A stretch of DNA of 64,000 nt, from assembly GCA_046329495.1 (NCBI GenBank), contig JAXLUO010000004.1:217145-281144 (forward strand), given 5' to 3'. The DNA comes from Bog-950 sp046329495 (GTDB lineage Bacteria; Bacteroidota; Bacteroidia; Chitinophagales; LD1). How positions within the stretch are numbered: position 1 is the first letter of the stretch; each line of letters starts with the position of its first letter. Position numbers and translations under genes: made by a program. Below the pieces are notes generated by a model. That model saw only the letters and a program-made list of their open reading frames with translations, did no database searches and was not told the DNA's origin. Below are positions 1 through 9,201 of the stretch, piece by piece.

Positions 1-1
1 T

Positions 2-442
2 TTAGAAGGCGAGTGGAACGGCAAGAAATTCCAGCTACTGGGCACCCACCTGCAGGCCGATGGTTACGATGCCATCCGCCAGCGCCAGATGGATCAGATC
101 TACCAGGAATTGTTGACTACTTATAAAAAGGACAGCGTTCCCCAAATCATTTGCGGCGACATGAACACCGAGCACGAAATGAAGGAATATTACTGTAGTA
201 TGCTGGAATGCCTGGATGCCGAGGACGGCTCTACCGACGGCGTCCAGAAATACAGCTACGATGGGCAGGAAAACGATATTGCCTTATCGCAAGGTGGCAA
301 AGGCCGCACTACCCTCGATTATATCCTGTTGCGTAACAACGGTGTTAAAATCCGCTCCGTTAAGCGCATGATCAACGTCCTTAAAAAAGGCAAACGCCAG
401 TTATCCGACCATTACGGTATAATCTGCGAGGTTAAATTCTAA
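2..442 (+). CDS. Endonuclease/exonuclease/phosphatase family protein, 3' part
   Basis: The reading frame is open from the left edge, so only the C-terminal 146 residues are visible and the start lies outside the window. Motifs fit the EEP (DNase I-like) fold: GTHLQA near the visible start, GDMNTE (metal/phosphate-binding Asp and Asn), DYILL, and a C-terminal LSDHYGI carrying the catalytic Asp-His pair. Members hydrolyse phosphodiesters in nucleic acids, sphingomyelin or inositol phosphates. The substrate cannot be told from this fragment; the spacing resembles neutral-sphingomyelinase-like members, which is only an inference. The gene is followed by about 210 bp containing the gyrA promoter, so it is a separate transcription unit. 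Confidence 0.8.
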   Translation, partial: LEGEWNGKKFQLLGTHLQADGYDAIRQRQMDQIYQELLTTYKKDSVPQIICGDMNTEHEMKEYYCSMLECLDAEDGSTDGVQKYSYDGQENDIALSQGGKGRTTLDYILLRNNGVKIRSVKRMINVLKKGKRQLSDHYGIICEVKF

Positions 443-552
443 GCTTTTACCTGGTTTACCTCTACTCCATTCTGTCTGCATAGCCTTAATTACGTTTTAG
501 GGCCTTAAAACCGTCCTCGTTATCCCCAATTTTTCAAAAATCTTGTTGTAAT

Positions 553-567
553 GTGGAAAATTTCCAC
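553..567. promoter_or_regulatory. Inverted repeat upstream of the gyrA promoter
   Basis: Seven-base arms GTGGAAA and TTTCCAC around one central A form a near-perfect palindrome. It ends 9 bases before the -33 element of the predicted gyrA promoter, a position suited to an activator or repressor site. No regulator is identified; the function is inferred from position only. Confidence 0.35.
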
Positions 568-576
568 TCCAACCCC

Positions 577-608
577 TTTGTCCGGGGGGTGGCGAGAGTG
601 TATATTCG
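577..608 (+). promoter_or_regulatory. Predicted gyrA promoter (Bacteroidota type)
   Basis: TTTG (577-580), a 20-base spacer, then TATATTCG (601-608), a 7 of 8 match to the Bacteroidota -7 consensus TAnnTTTG. Transcription would start near 615, giving a leader of about 42 nt before the gyrA ATG at 657. Confidence 0.6.
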
Positions 609-656
609 TGCGCTTATTTTTGAGCTAATGCAGTATTTTGAAAATTACGGTAAAAT

Positions 657-3233
657 ATGAGTGACGAGAACAAACCCGCCGAGGCAAACGAAAACCCGCG
701 GATTATCCCTATTAACATTGAAGAGGAAATGAAAACGGCCTACATCGATTATTCGATGTCCGTAATCGTTTCTCGTGCTATTCCCGATGTGCGCGACGGC
801 CTTAAGCCCGTACACCGCCGCATCCTGTTCGGTATGAACGAACTGGGCCTGGCCCCCGGCAAGCCTTATAAGAAAAGCGCCCGTATTGTGGGTGAGGTGC
901 TCGGTAAATACCACCCGCATGGTGATGGATCGGTTTACGATGCCATGGTGCGTATGGCACAGGACTGGAGCTTACGCTACCCCTTGGTAGATGGTCAGGG
1001 TAACTTCGGAAGTATAGATAACGACCCGCCTGCGGCAATGCGTTACACCGAAGCCCGTATGCGCAAAGTAACCGAGGAGTTCCTGAGCGACATCGACAAA
1101 GAAACGGTAGACATGAAGTTGAACTTCGACGATAGCCTCGAAGAGCCAACCGTGTTACCTGCCAAAATACCTAACCTGCTGGTAAACGGTGCCTCCGGTA
1201 TCGCGGTAGGTATGGCCACCAACATGCTGCCGCACAATTTAACCGAATGTTTAGATGCAGTAGTTAAATACATTGATAATAAGGATGTTACCATCGAAGA
1301 ACTGATGACCATCGTAAAAGCGCCCGACTTCCCTACAGGCGGCACTATTTACGGTTACGATGGCGTTCGTCAGGCGTTCCTAACTGGTCGTGGTCGTGTA
1401 GTTTTGCGCGGTAGAGCTGAGATTGAAACCCTGGAAAATGGACGTGAACAGATTATCATCTCCGAAATTCCCTACCAGGTTGTAAAAAGCGATCTGATCA
1501 AAAAAATAGCCGAACTTGCTGAAGATAAAAAACTGGAAGGCCTGAGCGATGTGCGCGACGAAAGCGACCGCGACGGTATCCGGGTGGTTATTGAATTGAA
1601 ACGCGATGCCATCAGCAATGTGGTATTAAACCAGCTTTTTGCTTTAACCCCGCTGCAAACCAGCTTTGGTGTTAACAACGTTGCCCTGGTTGGCGGTCGT
1701 CCTATGATCCTGAATTTGAAGGACATGATCAAATACTTCGTGGAGTTCCGCCACGAGGTTATTGTACGCCGTACCCGCTACGAACTCCGCAAAGCCGAAG
1801 AACGCGCCCATATATTAGAAGGCTTGCTGATCGCCCTCGACCATCTGGACGAGGTAATCAAGCTGATCCGTGAAAGCCGCGATCCGGAAGTAGCGAAAGA
1901 AGGTCTGATGGCCAGCTTTGGTTTATCCGAAATTCAGTCGAAAGCTATCCTCGAAATGCGTTTACAGCGCTTAACCGGTCTGGAACGCGACAAAATACGC
2001 GACGAGTACAACGAATTGATGAAAACCATCGAATGGTTGAAGCGCGTATTGGCCGAAGAACCGCTCCGTATGCAGATTATCAAGGACGAAACCCTTGAAA
2101 TGAAGGAAAAATACGGCGATGTGCGCAAAACCAATATTGAATACGCAGCCGGCGACTTTAATATGGAAGACCTGATTGCCGACGACGAAGTAATTGTTAC
2201 AATTTCGCACCTGGGCTACATAAAGCGCACAGCTTCAAGCGAATACAAGGCGCAGAACAGGGGAGGACGCGGTAGCCGGGGAGGAGCCGCCCGCGATGAG
2301 GACTTTATGGAGCATATCTTTGTAGCCACTAACCACAACTACATCCTGTTCTTTACCGAACTGGGGCGCTGTTACTGGTTAAAGGTATACGAAATTCCGG
2401 AAGGCGAGAAGACCGGCAAGGGCCGCGCCATCCAGAACCTTATCAGCATTCCTAAGGAAGATAAGATCATGGCCTTCATCCCGGTTAAGAGCCTGGACGA
2501 TGAAGAATATTTAGAGCATAACTACGTGATTTTCTGCACGAAGAAGGGCACTATTAAGAAAACTACTTTAAAGGCCTACAGTAACGTTCGGGCAGGTGGT
2601 GTTAACGCTATCGAGATTCGCGAAGGCGACGAACTGGTACAGGTTTGCCTTACAAACGGTAAGGGCGAAATCATCATCGCTACTGATGCAGGTAAGGCTA
2701 TCCGCTTCCCTGATGACAGCGTTCGTCCCGTTGGCCGTGTGGCTGCCGGTGTGCGTGGTGTAAGCCTTGAAAGTGAAGACGACCAGGTAATTGGTATGAT
2801 TACCGTTAACCCAGAAAACAAGGATGAAACCATCCTCGTTCTGTCCGAAAAAGGCTACGGCAAACGCAGCTACTTTAACGATCCCGAAACAGGTGAACCT
2901 GAATACCGCATCACCAACCGGGGCGGTAAAGGGGTTAAAACCATCAACATTACCGATAAAACCGGTAAGTTAATTAGCATATTAAATGTAACTGATAATG
3001 ACCACATTATGATCATCAATAAGTCGGGTGTGGCCATCCGTATGGCGGTGGAACAGTTACGTGTTATGGGCCGTGCTACCCAGGGCGTTCGGGTTATTAA
3101 ATTAGATGAAAAAGACGCCATTGCCGCTATTGCTAAAATTGAAAACGGAAAGCTGAATTATAATGCCGAAGAGGAAGGTCCGCTGGAAGGTGGTGATACT
3201 ACCGCAACTCCCGAACCGCCGGTAGCTGACTAA
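657..3233 (+). CDS. gyrA: DNA gyrase subunit A
   Basis: Breakage-reunion subunit of gyrase; with GyrB it introduces negative supercoils at the cost of ATP. The 858-residue length is normal. The N-terminal domain carries the catalytic tyrosine in RYTEARMRK (Y130, equivalent to E. coli Y122). The C-terminal beta-pinwheel follows from about residue 510 and includes QNRGGRG near residue 533, matching the GyrA box that separates gyrase from topoisomerase IV. An acidic, proline-containing tail closes the protein. In the quinolone-resistance region the sequence is HPHGDGSVYDAM, so the position of E. coli Ser83 is Gly91 (codon 927-929), while the Asp87 equivalent is kept. The gene has its own predicted promoter, and a TPR gene follows after 63 bp in the same direction. 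Confidence 0.97.
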   Translation: MSDENKPAEANENPRIIPINIEEEMKTAYIDYSMSVIVSRAIPDVRDGLKPVHRRILFGMNELGLAPGKPYKKSARIVGEVLGKYHPHGDGSVYDAMVRMAQDWSLRYPLVDGQGNFGSIDNDPPAAMRYTEARMRKVTEEFLSDIDKETVDMKLNFDDSLEEPTVLPAKIPNLLVNGASGIAVGMATNMLPHNLTECLDAVVKYIDNKDVTIEELMTIVKAPDFPTGGTIYGYDGVRQAFLTGRGRVVLRGRAEIETLENGREQIIISEIPYQVVKSDLIKKIAELAEDKKLEGLSDVRDESDRDGIRVVIELKRDAISNVVLNQLFALTPLQTSFGVNNVALVGGRPMILNLKDMIKYFVEFRHEVIVRRTRYELRKAEERAHILEGLLIALDHLDEVIKLIRESRDPEVAKEGLMASFGLSEIQSKAILEMRLQRLTGLERDKIRDEYNELMKTIEWLKRVLAEEPLRMQIIKDETLEMKEKYGDVRKTNIEYAAGDFNMEDLIADDEVIVTISHLGYIKRTASSEYKAQNRGGRGSRGGAARDEDFMEHIFVATNHNYILFFTELGRCYWLKVYEIPEGEKTGKGRAIQNLISIPKEDKIMAFIPVKSLDDEEYLEHNYVIFCTKKGTIKKTTLKAYSNVRAGGVNAIEIREGDELVQVCLTNGKGEIIIATDAGKAIRFPDDSVRPVGRVAAGVRGVSLESEDDQVIGMITVNPENKDETILVLSEKGYGKRSYFNDPETGEPEYRITNRGGKGVKTINITDKTGKLISILNVTDNDHIMIINKSGVAIRMAVEQLRVMGRATQGVRVIKLDEKDAIAAIAKIENGKLNYNAEEEGPLEGGDTTATPEPPVAD

Positions 3234-3296
3234 AAGCAGCTTAAAATTGGCATGGAATTTAGACCTTTGTTTTAATAACGTAAAACCTAAACTAAA

Positions 3297-4463
3297 ATGA
3301 AAAAAATAACCCTGACCCTGGCCACCTTAGCCATGCTCAGTTTCGCAAATGCGCAGGATGGCAATAACAACTGCGTTTACAGTGCATTAAGCATCTATAA
3401 CGACGGGGGTGGAGCCAAAGACTTAGAGGATGCCATTAAGTGCTCCGATGAGGCAAGCGTGAACGATGTAACCGCCGTTAAAACCAAAACCTGGGTATAT
3501 CGCGGAGAACTGTATACGCTTATTTACCGCAACGAGACCCTGAAGGCCAAATACCCGAACGCCGGCCTGGAAGCTGTTAAAGCTTTCAAAAAAGCCTATG
3601 ATTTGAACGATCCGAAGTTCAAGGATTGGCAGGATACCTATACTTATCTGTCGCTTTTAAGCACCGATATGTATAACGGAGGCGTAGAAATGTATAACGC
3701 CAAAAACTACGCCCAGGCTTATCTGTTTTTTTACAGTATCAAGGATTTGAATGCTGTAATTAACGGAAAAGGCATGAAAACTATCGTAAACCTTAACCAG
3801 GCACTTAAAAATGCCGCCTCCATGGCCGAAGCTTCAAACAACAACGAAGCAGTGGTGAACGTTTATAAGGATCTGATTGCCACATCGCCGGATGCCGATG
3901 CCTACCGTGGTTTAGGTATTGCTTTAAAAGCACAGGGCAAAAAGGACGAAGCTCAGAAGGCGATTGAAGAGGGCATGGCTAAGTTCCCTAAAGATGCCAA
4001 CCTGGTAATTGAGCGCCTGAATTTCTTCCTGGATGAGCAGAACTACGTAGATGCGCTGAGCTACCTGAATAACCTGTTAAGCATGGACCCGAACAACGGC
4101 CAGGCACTGTTTATCAAAGGTTTAGCGTATGAAAACGAGAAGATCCGCAACGAGGATAGCTGTCTGTATTACTACAACAAGTCTATCGAAGCCAATGCCG
4201 GCAAAAAGCCCGATCCGGAATATGCCAAGCCTTATAACAACATTGGTGCATTGTACGTAAAGCGCGCAAACGACATCAACGGCGAAATGGATAAGCTGGG
4301 CAATTCCTCAGCCGATCAAAAGAAATACAACGATCTTAAGCAGAAGCAGAAGGACCTGTTATTACAGGCCAAACCGTTCTTCGTAAAAGCAAACGAACTG
4401 AATCCCGGCGATGCGCTGATTCAACGCAACCTCAAAACAATCGAGCTTAAAACAGCCGAATAA
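3297..4463 (+). CDS. Secreted tetratricopeptide-repeat protein
   Basis: A 388-residue protein with an N-terminal signal peptide (MKKITLTLATLAMLSFANA), so it is probably periplasmic. The rest is helical, with degenerate TPR units, clearest at about residues 195-300 (AYRGLGIALKAQGKKDEA, ALFIKGLAYENEK) and near the C-terminus (AKPFFVKANELNPGD). TPR scaffolds mediate protein-protein contacts; no catalytic motif is visible and the partner is unknown. It lies 63 bp after gyrA in the same direction and ends at a clear hairpin terminator, so it may be cotranscribed with gyrA. From memory, a TPR gene next to gyrA is frequent in Bacteroidota; this was not checked. Confidence 0.85.
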   Translation: MKKITLTLATLAMLSFANAQDGNNNCVYSALSIYNDGGGAKDLEDAIKCSDEASVNDVTAVKTKTWVYRGELYTLIYRNETLKAKYPNAGLEAVKAFKKAYDLNDPKFKDWQDTYTYLSLLSTDMYNGGVEMYNAKNYAQAYLFFYSIKDLNAVINGKGMKTIVNLNQALKNAASMAEASNNNEAVVNVYKDLIATSPDADAYRGLGIALKAQGKKDEAQKAIEEGMAKFPKDANLVIERLNFFLDEQNYVDALSYLNNLLSMDPNNGQALFIKGLAYENEKIRNEDSCLYYYNKSIEANAGKKPDPEYAKPYNNIGALYVKRANDINGEMDKLGNSSADQKKYNDLKQKQKDLLLQAKPFFVKANELNPGDALIQRNLKTIELKTAE

Positions 4464-4470
4464 TATCGAA

Positions 4471-4497
4471 AAGCAGGGCATAACCCTGCTTTTCTTG
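4471..4497 (+). terminator. Intrinsic terminator after the TPR gene
   Basis: Stem AAGCAGGG (4471-4478) with CCCTGCTT (4484-4491), 5-nt loop, then TTCTT. It begins 8 bases after the TPR stop codon. The flanking A-rich 5' side would allow some action in both directions. Confidence 0.75.
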
Positions 4498-4679
4498 CCA
4501 AACTTTACTTTACATAATATAAATTATAGGTTTAAATGGCATTTTAATAAGGCATGGGGCAAGGCCATTATTCGAGCCCCGGGCCATTCCCATAGCCTGT
4601 ATAACTGTAGGCATTTTGTGCAGAATTTGAACCCGCCCTGAATATCGTAACCTTCCAAACTGTTTTAAATTTGCCGTCC

Positions 4680-5339
4680 ATGAGCATCATCCTGGCACCA
4701 TCGGTTTTAAGCGCCGATTTCGCAAACCTGCAGCGCGACGTAGAAATGTTAAACCGTTCCCAAGCCCAATGGATCCACATTGATGTGATGGACGGCGTAT
4801 TCGTTCCCAACATTTCCTTTGGCTTTCCAGTGCTCCAGGCCATCCGCAAGCATACGTCCAAATTTTGCGACGTTCATTTAATGATCGTAAACCCTGAGCG
4901 TTATTTCCAGCAGTTCCGCGATGCCGGCGCTGATATGATCACCATCCATTACGAAGCCGTAACCCATCTGGATTCCGCCATTCACCAAATCAAAAAAACA
5001 GGTGCCAAAGCCGGCGTTTCCCTAAATCCCGGAACCCCGGTTTCCGTTTTAAAGGAAGTTATCCATCTGCTGGACCTGGTGCTAATTATGAGCGTTAACC
5101 CTGGCTTCGGTGGTCAAAAGTTTATTCCCAACGCTCTGCGCAAAGTGCAGGAATGCAGAGAACTGATTTCGCAAAGTGGTTCGCAGGCGCAAATTGAAGT
5201 TGATGGCGGCGTAGGCCCCGGTAACATTGCCGACCTGGCCAAAGCCGGTGCCGATGTGCTGGTGGCCGGTAATGCGGTTTTTGCCACGCGCGATCCCGAA
5301 GCTACCATTGCTGAATTAATAGCCATAGCCGGTAGATAA
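4680..5339 (+). CDS. rpe: Ribulose-phosphate 3-epimerase
   Basis: Interconverts D-ribulose 5-phosphate and D-xylulose 5-phosphate in the pentose phosphate pathway; cytoplasmic TIM barrel with a bound divalent metal. Family motifs are present: APSVLSADFANL at the N-terminus, HIDVMDGVFVPNISFG (metal-binding His and catalytic Asp), HLMI, VNPGFGGQKFIP (phosphate gripper) and VDGGV with the second catalytic Asp. The start used is the ATG at 4680 (MSIILAPSV), which matches the family N-terminus and gives 219 residues; an in-frame TTG three codons upstream at 4671 is less likely. The gene stands 90 bp before the receptor gene, same direction. Confidence 0.95.
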   Translation: MSIILAPSVLSADFANLQRDVEMLNRSQAQWIHIDVMDGVFVPNISFGFPVLQAIRKHTSKFCDVHLMIVNPERYFQQFRDAGADMITIHYEAVTHLDSAIHQIKKTGAKAGVSLNPGTPVSVLKEVIHLLDLVLIMSVNPGFGGQKFIPNALRKVQECRELISQSGSQAQIEVDGGVGPGNIADLAKAGADVLVAGNAVFATRDPEATIAELIAIAGR

Positions 5340-5429
5340 CATACCACTTTATATAGTATTTGTTGGTGAACCTCAGTATAATTGCAGGCAGGCAATAATA
5401 AATGCAAAAGCCTGCCGTTTAGCCATCTG

Positions 5430-8006
5430 ATGTTTGTAAAACGCCTTCTCTCCTTCCTGTTTCTCCTCCCCTCGCTAATTGCCTTTTCGCAGGATTTTGC
5501 CACCGTTAAAGGTACCGTTAAGGATAGCAGCGGAACTGCTTTCGACTATGTTAGTGTAGTAGTAAAGGAAGACCAGAAATACAGCACCCAAAGTGATGAA
5601 ACCGGTCAGTTTAGCTTAAAAGTGCCTGCCGGTAAAAAGATAACCATCGTTTTCTCGTCCTTAAATATATACACGGTTAAGCAGGAAATTACCCCCAAAC
5701 CCGGAGAGGTAATCACTTTAAAAGTAACGCCAACCGCCCGCATCAATGCTAAGGATACAGTATTGATTACCGCCGAACGCGACCGCACGGTAGGCCAGGT
5801 AGAGGTAACCAGCGTAGGCACCATGACCGCCGGCGGACCGAACGAAGATATTTCGGCGGCCCTGCGTTTTCTGGGTGCACAAAGCAACAACGAATTAAGC
5901 ACCGCTTATTCCGTGCGTGGTGGTAACTTCGATGAAAACCTGGTATATGTAAACGACTTTGAGGTATACCGTCCGTTCCTTATCCGCAGCGGTCAGCAGG
6001 AAGGTCTAAGCTTTGCCAACCCCAGCATGGTTAGCAATATCAAATTCAGCACCGGTGGTTTTCAGGCACGCTATGGCGATAAGCTAAGCTCGGTTTTGGA
6101 TGTCTCTTATAAGAAGCCAAAATTTGAACCCAACGAAAATCCTATCCACGGCTCGTTCTATGCCAGTTTGCTGGGTGTAGGCGGCGAACTGGAAGGTGCC
6201 TTCCGTGGCAAACACGGCCGTCAGTTTACCTTTATAGTAGGCGTTCGCCAGCGCTTAAGCCAATACGTTTTAAAGTCGCTGGAAGAAAAAGGACAGTATA
6301 GCCCTAACTTCCTCGATGTGCAGGCTTTCCTTACCTGGCAGCTCGATTCAGCCGGCAAGTGGGGCATGGAATTGCTCTCCAACTACAGCCGCAACCAATA
6401 CGTATTTAAACCGGTTAGCCGCGAAACCAGTTTCGGACTATTGACAGATGTAAAGAAACTGACCGTTTACTTCGATGGCCAGGAAGCGGATAAATACCAA
6501 ACCCTGATGAACGGCCTATCGCTCATCTACCGCCCCAACAACAACCTGCAGTTTAAGTGGCTGGGCTCGTTCTATTTTAACCGCGAAAAAGAAGCCTACG
6601 ACATCCTCGGCGAATACTACTTAAGCCAGGTGGAAAGCGACCTCGGTAAGGATAACTTCGGCGAAGTACTTTATAGTTTAGGCGTTGGGGGTCTGCACAA
6701 CTGGGCCCGTAATACCCTCAACAGCGATATCTACTATGCCGGCCACCGCGGCACCTGGTATAAAAAAGGGCATAGCTTGCAGTGGGGCGTGGATTACAAA
6801 CGCGAAGTAATCGATGATAAGATCAGCCAGTGGAACCGCCTTGATTCGGTCGGCTTTAGCTTACCTTATAACTATACACTTGGAAACTACGATACTATCT
6901 ACCACCTATACCCAACTATTAAGGATGGTGTAGATGTATCGCCGGAACGTTTGCGCACCTCGCTCGGTTTAAAGTCCAACCGCTATACGGCTTTTATTCA
7001 GGATACATGGAAATTCGGCGATTCCTCGCGCTTTGTCTTTAACTATGGCGTTCGCTTCCAGTATTGGGATGTAAACAAAGAGATTGTAGTTACACCGCGT
7101 GCGCAATTTAGTTACAAACCAAAAGGTAAAGCCGATATCGTTTTAACAGCAGCCGTGGGAACCTACTACCAACCACCGTTCTACCGCGAAATGCGCGATC
7201 TGGACGGCAAGCTGAATACCTCGCTTAAATCGCAAAAGTCATTGCATGCCGTGTTGGGTCTCAACTATGCATTCAAAGCATGGAAACGCAAATTCAGCTT
7301 CGTAACCGAGGCTTACTATAAGCACATGTGGGACCTCGTGCCGTACGAATTCGATAACGTACTCATTCGCTACTTTGGCACTAATTCGGCAAAAGGCTAT
7401 GCAGCCGGTGTCGACCTACGCTTAAACGGCGAACTGGTAGAAGGCGAAGAAAGCTGGGTTAGCCTGGGCATTATGAGTACACAGGAAGATATCATAGGCG
7501 ATAAATACACCGCTTATTACGATAGCAATGGTACCGAGTTAGCCTACAATACCCACAATGCACCTAAAATCGTTGACTCCGCAACTATCTATCCCGGCTA
7601 CATTCCCCGCCCTACCGATCAGCGAGTAAACTTTTCGCTGTTCTTTCAGGACCACATCCCTAAATTCAAATTCATCAAAGTATCAGTAGCGTTGGTATTT
7701 GCTACCGGTTTGCCGTTCGGTCCGCCCGATCATAACCGTTATAAGGATAACCTGCGCATACCACCATACCGCCGTGTCGACGTGGGCTTTAGCGGCCAGC
7801 TTTGGGACCCTAAATGGGAAAAGAAAAAGACCCGCTTTGGCCAGGGCCTCCGCAGCATTTGGTTATCGCTGGATGTATGGAACATTTTCGGCATCACTAA
7901 CACCGTTTCGTATCTCTGGGTAAACGATGTATACAACAACCGTTACGCTGTGCCTAATTACCTTACCAGCCGGCGCGTAAATGCCAAGATAGCCATCAAC
8001 TTCTGA
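5430..8006 (+). CDS. TonB-dependent receptor with carboxypeptidase-regulatory-like domain
   Basis: Outer-membrane beta-barrel receptor of 858 residues. A signal peptide (MFVKRLLSFLFLLPSLIAFS) is followed by a CarboxypepD_reg-like beta-sandwich at about residues 23-105 (VKGTVKDSSGTAFDYVSVVV), then a TonB plug (RGGNFDENLVYVNDFEVYRP, FSTGGFQARYGDKLSSVLD) and a barrel of alternating aromatic strands ending in a terminal Phe. The ATG at 5430 is chosen because it begins the signal peptide; an upstream in-frame TTG at 5382 would add 16 polar residues. No SusD partner lies nearby, so it is not a SusCD pair. The substrate is unknown. The fmt gene follows after 35 bp, possibly cotranscribed. Confidence 0.9.
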   Translation: MFVKRLLSFLFLLPSLIAFSQDFATVKGTVKDSSGTAFDYVSVVVKEDQKYSTQSDETGQFSLKVPAGKKITIVFSSLNIYTVKQEITPKPGEVITLKVTPTARINAKDTVLITAERDRTVGQVEVTSVGTMTAGGPNEDISAALRFLGAQSNNELSTAYSVRGGNFDENLVYVNDFEVYRPFLIRSGQQEGLSFANPSMVSNIKFSTGGFQARYGDKLSSVLDVSYKKPKFEPNENPIHGSFYASLLGVGGELEGAFRGKHGRQFTFIVGVRQRLSQYVLKSLEEKGQYSPNFLDVQAFLTWQLDSAGKWGMELLSNYSRNQYVFKPVSRETSFGLLTDVKKLTVYFDGQEADKYQTLMNGLSLIYRPNNNLQFKWLGSFYFNREKEAYDILGEYYLSQVESDLGKDNFGEVLYSLGVGGLHNWARNTLNSDIYYAGHRGTWYKKGHSLQWGVDYKREVIDDKISQWNRLDSVGFSLPYNYTLGNYDTIYHLYPTIKDGVDVSPERLRTSLGLKSNRYTAFIQDTWKFGDSSRFVFNYGVRFQYWDVNKEIVVTPRAQFSYKPKGKADIVLTAAVGTYYQPPFYREMRDLDGKLNTSLKSQKSLHAVLGLNYAFKAWKRKFSFVTEAYYKHMWDLVPYEFDNVLIRYFGTNSAKGYAAGVDLRLNGELVEGEESWVSLGIMSTQEDIIGDKYTAYYDSNGTELAYNTHNAPKIVDSATIYPGYIPRPTDQRVNFSLFFQDHIPKFKFIKVSVALVFATGLPFGPPDHNRYKDNLRIPPYRRVDVGFSGQLWDPKWEKKKTRFGQGLRSIWLSLDVWNIFGITNTVSYLWVNDVYNNRYAVPNYLTSRRVNAKIAINF

Positions 8007-8041
8007 TGCACCGCTCGCTGAACAATGCTTAATATTGCGCC

Positions 8042-8968
8042 GTGAAAAATCTGCGTATTGTATTTATGGGTACACCCGAGTTTGCGGTGCCTATGTTAGA
8101 GGTGCTCGTAAAATCGCAGCATCAGGTAGTTGGTGTAATTACAGCACCCGATAAACCAGCAGGCCGTGGCATGCAGTTAAGCGAAAGCGATGTTAAAGTA
8201 GCAGCCAAACAACATAACCTGAATATACTGCAGCCCGAGAAATTGAAGAACGAACAGTTTCTGGAGCAACTGCGTGCGCTGCAGGCCGATTTATTTGTAG
8301 TAGTAGCCTTCCGCATGTTACCCGAAGTAGTTTGGAACATGCCGCCCCTGGGTACTATAAACCTGCATGCATCATTATTACCTAATTACCGCGGTGCTGC
8401 ACCTATTAACCGCGCCATTATGCAGGGCGAAACCGAAACCGGTGTAACCACCTTTTTATTACAACAGGAAATTGATACCGGTAAAATCATCTTTCAGGAA
8501 AAGATAGCTATCCGGCCCGATGAAACGGCCGGCGAACTATATCAGGAGTTAATGACCTTGGGTGCCGGTGTATTAGCAAAAACAGTGGATGCCATTGCCT
8601 CCGGTAGCTACCCCCAAATACCGCAGGACCATATTACTGACATAAAGCATGCGCCCAAAATATTTAAGGACGATTGCCGCATCGATTGGAGCAACACAGC
8701 TCAGCAGGTATATAACCACATCCGGGGTTTAAGTCCTTACCCGGCTGCCTTTACTACATTGGATGGCAAAGGCCTCAAAATCTTTAAAGCAAGCATTGGC
8801 CCCGGCTTAGCGCAACTGCAACCCGGCCAGTACAGCACCGATGGTAAAACCTACCTCCGCTTTGCTTGCTCCATAGGCAGCATCGATGTAATGGAATGTC
8901 AACTGGAAGGCAAAAAACGCATGAGGATCGACGAATTCCTCCGCGGCAATCCCTTCAAACAAGCTTAA
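8042..8968 (+). CDS. fmt: Methionyl-tRNA formyltransferase
   Basis: Transfers the formyl group from 10-formyl-tetrahydrofolate to initiator Met-tRNA. The 308 residues cover a Rossmann catalytic domain (RIVFMGTPEFAVPMLEVL at the N-terminus; catalytic Asn and His in INLHASLLPNYRGAAPI; catalytic Asp in QQEIDTGKI) and a C-terminal OB-like domain from about residue 205. The start is a GTG at 8042, giving the expected MKNLRIVFMGTP; no ATG fits better. It is the last rightward gene before a repeat-bearing gap and a strand switch, and no hairpin terminator is evident after it. It is not next to def (peptide deformylase), a frequent partner elsewhere. Confidence 0.96.
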   Translation: MKNLRIVFMGTPEFAVPMLEVLVKSQHQVVGVITAPDKPAGRGMQLSESDVKVAAKQHNLNILQPEKLKNEQFLEQLRALQADLFVVVAFRMLPEVVWNMPPLGTINLHASLLPNYRGAAPINRAIMQGETETGVTTFLLQQEIDTGKIIFQEKIAIRPDETAGELYQELMTLGAGVLAKTVDAIASGSYPQIPQDHITDIKHAPKIFKDDCRIDWSNTAQQVYNHIRGLSPYPAAFTTLDGKGLKIFKASIGPGLAQLQPGQYSTDGKTYLRFACSIGSIDVMECQLEGKKRMRIDEFLRGNPFKQA

Positions 8969-8980
8969 ATCAGTTTTCAC

Positions 8981-9200
8981 ACACTAAGACGCAAAGGATA
9001 AAAGAACAATATCTATTGAACACGCTCTTAACGTCTTAGGTATTCTCCTTAACCTTTCTTTGCGAACTTAGATTCTTCGTGATTTTGTGTAAGGTGCACT
9101 TCAAAACCTCTTAGTGAAACTTAGCGCCTTTCTTTCTTTGTGTTAAGTATTCCCCAAACCCTCTTTGCGAAACTTTGTGGCTTCGTGCCTTTGTGTTAGT
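8981..9200. repeat. Imperfect intergenic repeat cluster, CTTTGCG/CTTAGTG type
   Basis: The gap after fmt holds three degenerate copies of a CTTTGCGAAACTTTG...CTTTGTGTTAG unit at about 9058-9091, 9109-9147 and 9172-9199 (spacing 50-65 bp), plus one inverted copy, ACACTAAGACGCAAAGG, at 8981-8997. A fragment with the same CTTAGTGCCTTCGTGGCA wording recurs near 56158-56175. From memory such strings are dispersed between genes in many Bacteroidota; function unknown. Confidence 0.6.
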
Positions 9201-9201
9201 C

